Assembly: GCA_934630515.1 (NCBI GenBank)
Contig: CAKTVV010000006.1
Location: forward strand, 72,123-136,122
DNA length: 64,000 nucleotides
Reading direction: 5' to 3'
Source: an uncultured Eubacteriales bacterium
Lineage (GTDB): Bacteria; Bacillota; Clostridia; Oscillospirales; Acutalibacteraceae
Shown here: in pieces, positions 60,316-64,000 of the stretch
Layout: every line of letters begins with the position of its first letter
How positions within the stretch are numbered: the first letter of the stretch is position 1
Position numbers and translations under genes: made by a program
Notes under the pieces: model-generated
Database searches by the model: none
Told to the model about the DNA's origin: nothing
Seen by the model: only the letters and a program-made list of their open reading frames with translations

Positions 60316-60344
60316 ATTGTACAATACTTTGACGCCGTTTTCAA
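60316..60344 (-). promoter_or_regulatory. Promoter of the regulator/kinase operon
   Basis: Minus strand TTGAAA (60339-60344) and TACAAT (60316-60321), spacer 17 bp. Confidence 0.75.
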
Positions 60345-60457
60345 TGGAAACGACACATTTCGCACCGAAAAAACCGCATTTCACGCCAAACGCCGGTTTC
60401 TTGCCCGGCGTATGGTATACTTTTCCCATCAAAATTTGACAAATGAGGATGAAGGAA

Positions 60458-63400
60458 ATGCGTATCGTAAATTTCTGTAGGCAGCGGCTCCTGACGTTCG
60501 TTTTGTGCCTGGCGGTGCTGCTGTCAGCGGTACCGGCATGGGTGCTGCAGACCTCCGCCGCCAGCGGGCACACCGCCCATTGCCTGTGCGGGGCGACCCA
60601 TAAGAGCATCGGCGACCATACGGCGGCGGAGAGCGTCTCGTTCACTGCGTGGACGAACACGGACTCTCTGCCCTGGGAAAGCGGCAACTACTATCTGACG
60701 ACGAATTATAACCTGACCGGAATGTGGGCCATCCAGACCAACAAGAACATCGTTCTGTGTCTGAACGGCCACACCATCCGCAGCGATAACTTCGACATTG
60801 ATTATAACAGCGTCATCAGCATCCAGAGCGGCTCCAAGCTCACCATCACCGACTGCAAGGGCAGCGGCACGGTGCGCTCCCATAAGAGCGGTATACCATC
60901 TGTGAAGGTGTATGACCCGGATGCGTCGGCACGCATTTTCGGCGGCACCTACACCGGCAAGGACACCGGTCTGTTTGTGGATGCCGGCAACGCCGATGTC
61001 TACGGCGGCACCTTCAAGAGTAACGCCTATTACGGGATCTTCCTCCGGAGGAGCAGCTGGCCAAAAATCAATAAGACCACGGTCAATGTGTACAACGCCA
61101 CCGTACAGAGCAACGGCTCCAGCAGCTACACCACCGTCGATAACGTATGGAGCTCCGGCGGCGGCATCTATGTGCAGAAGGACTGCACGCTGAATCTGTA
61201 CGATGCCACCATTTCCGGCAACTATGGCAGTCTGGGCGGCGGGATCGGCAACATGGGCACCGTCAATATGTCCGGCGGCACGATCCGCAGCAACCACGCC
61301 AATAAGGGCGGCGGCGTATATAACTACGGCACCTTCACCATGACCGGCGGCAGCATCAGCGGGAACAGCGCTGTCCTCTATGGCGGCGGTGTAGACAATT
61401 GCAATAAGACCGACGCCGGGACGCCGGATGCGCTCTTCACCCTGCAGGACGGCAGCATCACCGGCAACAGTGCGATGGACGGCGGCGGGATCGCCAACCG
61501 TCAGGCTTACGGCAGCGGCACGACGACCCTCCGCATGAAGGGCGGCAGCGTCTCGAACAACACCGCTACGGGAAGCGGCGCCGGTATATACAGCAACTCA
61601 TACGACAATACGCTGGAGCTGTCCGGCGGTAGCATCACCGGCAATCAGTCGTCCTCGACCAGCGACACCGACTACGCCGGCGGCGTGTGTGTCAACACCA
61701 ACACTACGCTCCAGATGCAGGGGAATATCACCGTCTCCGGCAACACCAAGAACGGTGCGGCAAGCAACATCTATCTGAAGGGCGGAAGCCGGATGACCGT
61801 GCCCGCTGCGCTCACCGGCAGCCTGGGCGTGTCCATCCCCGGCACCAAAGCCACCGTGGCGAAGGGCTCAGGCTACTGGCTCACCGAAGCGGATAAGGCA
61901 AAATTCACCAGCGATGCGGACGGATATGAGTTTGTGCTCATCGGCAACACCATCCGGCTGCAGAAGATCCTCACGCCTGTAGCGACGGGGGATTTCACCT
62001 TCGTCGCTCCTGCGGACCTGACCTACACCGGCACAGCCAAAACGGCTGAGGTGACCGGGAAAAGCGGCATCGGTGCCATCACCGTAAAATACTATGATTC
62101 GACCGGCAAAAAGCTCACCGGCGCTCCGGTGGATGCCGGCACCTACACGGTGAAGATCGACGTGGCGGAATCCGACGAATACGCAGCCGTCACCGATCTG
62201 ACGGACGCCGGTTGGAAGTTTACCATCGCCCCGAAGGGTCTTTCCGAGAAGGATGTAACCGTGACGGGCATCGAAAGCGACTATATCTATACCGGAAACA
62301 GCGTGCAGCCGATTCCCAGCGTTGTGTATGGCGATAAAACGCTGGTGCAGGACGCGGATTACACCGTGTCCTATGATGAAAATATTCTGGGCATCGGCAG
62401 CGTGACCGTTACCTTCTGCGGCAACTATACCGGAACGGCCGCCTATACCTTTAAGGTCGATTACGGCGTTCTCGATGAGACCATGTACACTATGCCGGCT
62501 GCCAACGAAAACGGCTGGTATAACCGGGCCCTGACCGTCAGCGCCAAGACGGGCTATACCGTCGGGCTGAGCACGGCTGCCTTTGCCGACGGCGTGCAGC
62601 TGGTCGAGACGGGCGCTGATAAGACCTTGACCCTCTATGCCAAGGCGGCGGATGGCGGCATCTACCGGGGCACGCTCATATACAGTCTGGATGAGGAAGC
62701 CCCCACCGATCTGGAGATCCGGTACAACAACAGCGCTTTCCGTAAGCTGCTGAACACCCTCACCTTTGGTCTGTTTTTCAAGGATACCGTCACGGTGGAA
62801 GCCCGTGCGACCGACGCTTTGAGCGGCGTGGATACCGTCCGGTATTATGCGGCGGAGAGCGCCGTAGACGACCCGGCGGCGATCACCGACTGGGTTGACA
62901 GTCTGCATCTGACTCCCACGGCGAAGAAGATCGTGTATGTGGAGGTGACGGACAAGGCCGGCAACCGGACGATCGCCAACGATCAGGGTGTGGTGCTGTA
63001 TACCGACAGCACGGCTGCGGCGGTGAACGACACCTTTGACCTAAACGCCGATAAGCAGGCGGACGTACAGCTCCGGCTGACCCTCAACGGCAACACCTTC
63101 ATCGGGGTGAAGAACGGCACCCAGACCCTGAACACCCCCGCCGACTATGTGGTGAACGGCGATACGCTGGTGGTTTCCAAGGCGTATCTGGCGCAGTTTG
63201 CCGACGGCGATACGGTGACCCTGACCCTGAGCTTTGCGCCTCTGGGCGTATCCGGTGACACGGTGTCCGAGGCGGCGGTGACGATCCATGTGACCGATAC
63301 CACCGACTATCACAGAACCGCTGTGAAGTCCGACTACGCGGCGGCCGCCTGTGAGACAGAAGGACATGAGGCGTATTGGCACTGCCCGGTGTGCGGCAAG

Positions 63401-64000
63401 TATTTCGCCGACAATGACGGCGAGATCGATACGACCACCGCTTACGATACCGCCGACCGGTTCACGCTGAGCGTGCTGGGACACGATTTCACCAAGGAGA
63501 TTGTGGACGACGAGCATCGGATCTCCGCAGCCACCTGCACCGAGCGGGCGGTCTACTGCTACGGCTGCACCCGCTGCGACGAAAAGGATACCACCAAGAC
63601 CTATAAGCACGGCGATCCGCTGGGACACGATTTCACCGAGAAACTGGTGGATGACGAGCATTGGATCTCCGCAGCCACCTGCACCGAGCAGGCGGTCTAC
63701 TGCTATGACTGCAGCCGCTGCGACGTCAAGGATACCACCAAGACCTATAAGCACGGCGATCCGCTGGGACACGATTTCTCCGAGAAGATCGTGGACGATG
63801 CCCATTTGATCTCCGCAGCCACCTGCACCGAGCAGGCAGTCTACTGCTATGACTGCAGCCGCTGCGACGTCAAGGATACCGCCAAGACCTATCGGCACGG
63901 CGATCCGCTGGGACACGATTTCACCGAGAAGATCGTGGACGATGCCCATTTGATCTCCGCAGCCACCTGCACCGAGCAGGCGGTCTACTGCTACGACTGC
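60458..64000 (+). CDS. Large secreted beta-helix surface protein, partial
   Basis: 1181 residues are visible and the frame is open at the right edge. ATG 60458 has GAGG nine bases upstream; a signal peptide follows (to about residue 34). Residues 55-470 are a right-handed beta-helix with repeats such as MSGGTIRSNHANKGGGVYNY and MTGGSISGNSAVLYGGGVDN. Two MBG-type units come next (FTFVAPADLTYTGTAKTAEV, DYTVSYDENILGIGSVTVTF). An Ig-like part and an X2-like module (LTLNGNTFIGVKNGTQTL) follow. From about residue 1006 come 48-aa LGHDF repeats with CxxC pairs. Such proteins are usually adhesins or glycan-binding; the anchor lies outside the window. An extended -10 (TGGTATACT near 60413) may drive it. 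Confidence 0.88.
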   Translation, partial: MRIVNFCRQRLLTFVLCLAVLLSAVPAWVLQTSAASGHTAHCLCGATHKSIGDHTAAESVSFTAWTNTDSLPWESGNYYLTTNYNLTGMWAIQTNKNIVLCLNGHTIRSDNFDIDYNSVISIQSGSKLTITDCKGSGTVRSHKSGIPSVKVYDPDASARIFGGTYTGKDTGLFVDAGNADVYGGTFKSNAYYGIFLRRSSWPKINKTTVNVYNATVQSNGSSSYTTVDNVWSSGGGIYVQKDCTLNLYDATISGNYGSLGGGIGNMGTVNMSGGTIRSNHANKGGGVYNYGTFTMTGGSISGNSAVLYGGGVDNCNKTDAGTPDALFTLQDGSITGNSAMDGGGIANRQAYGSGTTTLRMKGGSVSNNTATGSGAGIYSNSYDNTLELSGGSITGNQSSSTSDTDYAGGVCVNTNTTLQMQGNITVSGNTKNGAASNIYLKGGSRMTVPAALTGSLGVSIPGTKATVAKGSGYWLTEADKAKFTSDADGYEFVLIGNTIRLQKILTPVATGDFTFVAPADLTYTGTAKTAEVTGKSGIGAITVKYYDSTGKKLTGAPVDAGTYTVKIDVAESDEYAAVTDLTDAGWKFTIAPKGLSEKDVTVTGIESDYIYTGNSVQPIPSVVYGDKTLVQDADYTVSYDENILGIGSVTVTFCGNYTGTAAYTFKVDYGVLDETMYTMPAANENGWYNRALTVSAKTGYTVGLSTAAFADGVQLVETGADKTLTLYAKAADGGIYRGTLIYSLDEEAPTDLEIRYNNSAFRKLLNTLTFGLFFKDTVTVEARATDALSGVDTVRYYAAESAVDDPAAITDWVDSLHLTPTAKKIVYVEVTDKAGNRTIANDQGVVLYTDSTAAAVNDTFDLNADKQADVQLRLTLNGNTFIGVKNGTQTLNTPADYVVNGDTLVVSKAYLAQFADGDTVTLTLSFAPLGVSGDTVSEAAVTIHVTDTTDYHRTAVKSDYAAAACETEGHEAYWHCPVCGKYFADNDGEIDTTTAYDTADRFTLSVLGHDFTKEIVDDEHRISAATCTERAVYCYGCTRCDEKDTTKTYKHGDPLGHDFTEKLVDDEHWISAATCTEQAVYCYDCSRCDVKDTTKTYKHGDPLGHDFSEKIVDDAHLISAATCTEQAVYCYDCSRCDVKDTAKTYRHGDPLGHDFTEKIVDDAHLISAATCTEQAVYCYDC
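63476..64000 (+). repeat. 144-bp tandem coding repeats (LGHDF/CxxC type)
   Basis: Units begin at 63476, 63620, 63764 and 63908, the last cut by the edge. Each encodes LGHDF, an acidic VDD stretch, AATCTE and YCYDCSRCD with regularly spaced Cys. Variation between units is small, which points to recent expansion. Confidence 0.92.

Noticed and set aside
61868..63949. Minus-strand frames opposite the beta-helix protein
   Set aside because: Shadows of repetitive coding sequence; the plus strand has a signal peptide and recognisable modules.

Overview
The window looks like a chromosomal piece of a GC-rich, Gram-positive gut Clostridium-type bacterium (Oscillospiraceae/Ruminococcaceae-like). The reasons are AddAB instead of RecBCD, lipoprotein-type solute-binding proteins, a sortase-type SPKTG anchor, an AgrC/AgrA-style GHKL kinase with a LytTR regulator, consensus sigma-A promoters and AGGAGG ribosome sites. 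This placement is inferred from gene content only; no rRNA is present.

Layout. 1-5915: addB-addA (minus), addA cut by the left edge. 6064-10004: plus-strand genes for a phosphoglycosyl transferase, an ATP-grasp ligase, an ornithine cyclodeaminase-like dehydrogenase and a YetF-type membrane protein. 10329-12488: cysK and an SPFH protein, divergent, each with a near-consensus promoter. 12697-37630: a 25-kb minus-strand glycan locus, the most unusual part of the window. It holds two permease pairs, two solute-binding proteins (one a 963-aa fusion), a DUF5696 lipoprotein, an NHL-TPR-Yip1 membrane protein, a GH106-like enzyme, two divergent GH13 paralogues (one leaderless, one membrane-anchored) and a 1742-aa wall-anchored protein with three tandem 639-bp repeats. 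The divergent LacI-family gene (38238) probably controls it through two matching operators 126 bp apart, one lying on the operon promoter. No transporter ATPase is encoded, so a shared MsmX/UgpC-type ATPase is assumed.

39411-43033: an AT-richer decayed mobile island on the 3' side of an initiator tRNA gene. It has a truncated phosphatase, a DUF3990/XRE toxin-antitoxin pair, a C5 methyltransferase lacking its C-terminus, and DUF4314. 43472-47385: an SDR, GtrA, a frameshifted beta-propeller gene and an AraC regulator whose DNA-binding end has been replaced by a 621-bp duplicate of its neighbour. 47414-55503: an SGNH hydrolase, a complete branched-chain amino-acid ABC operon (livKHMGF), a small membrane protein with a perfect promoter, and glutamine-dependent NAD synthetase. 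55767-60283: a PAP2 phosphatase, a MATE exporter behind a terminator-like attenuator, a compact unit encoding a 23-aa peptide, and a kinase/regulator pair. 60458-64000: the start of a large secreted beta-helix protein ending in Cys-rich 48-aa repeats, cut by the right edge.

In the glycan locus the working model is as follows. The wall-anchored repeat protein and membrane-tethered GH13 act outside, two importers bring in products, and leaderless GH13 and GH106-like enzymes act inside. The substrate cannot be read from sequence.
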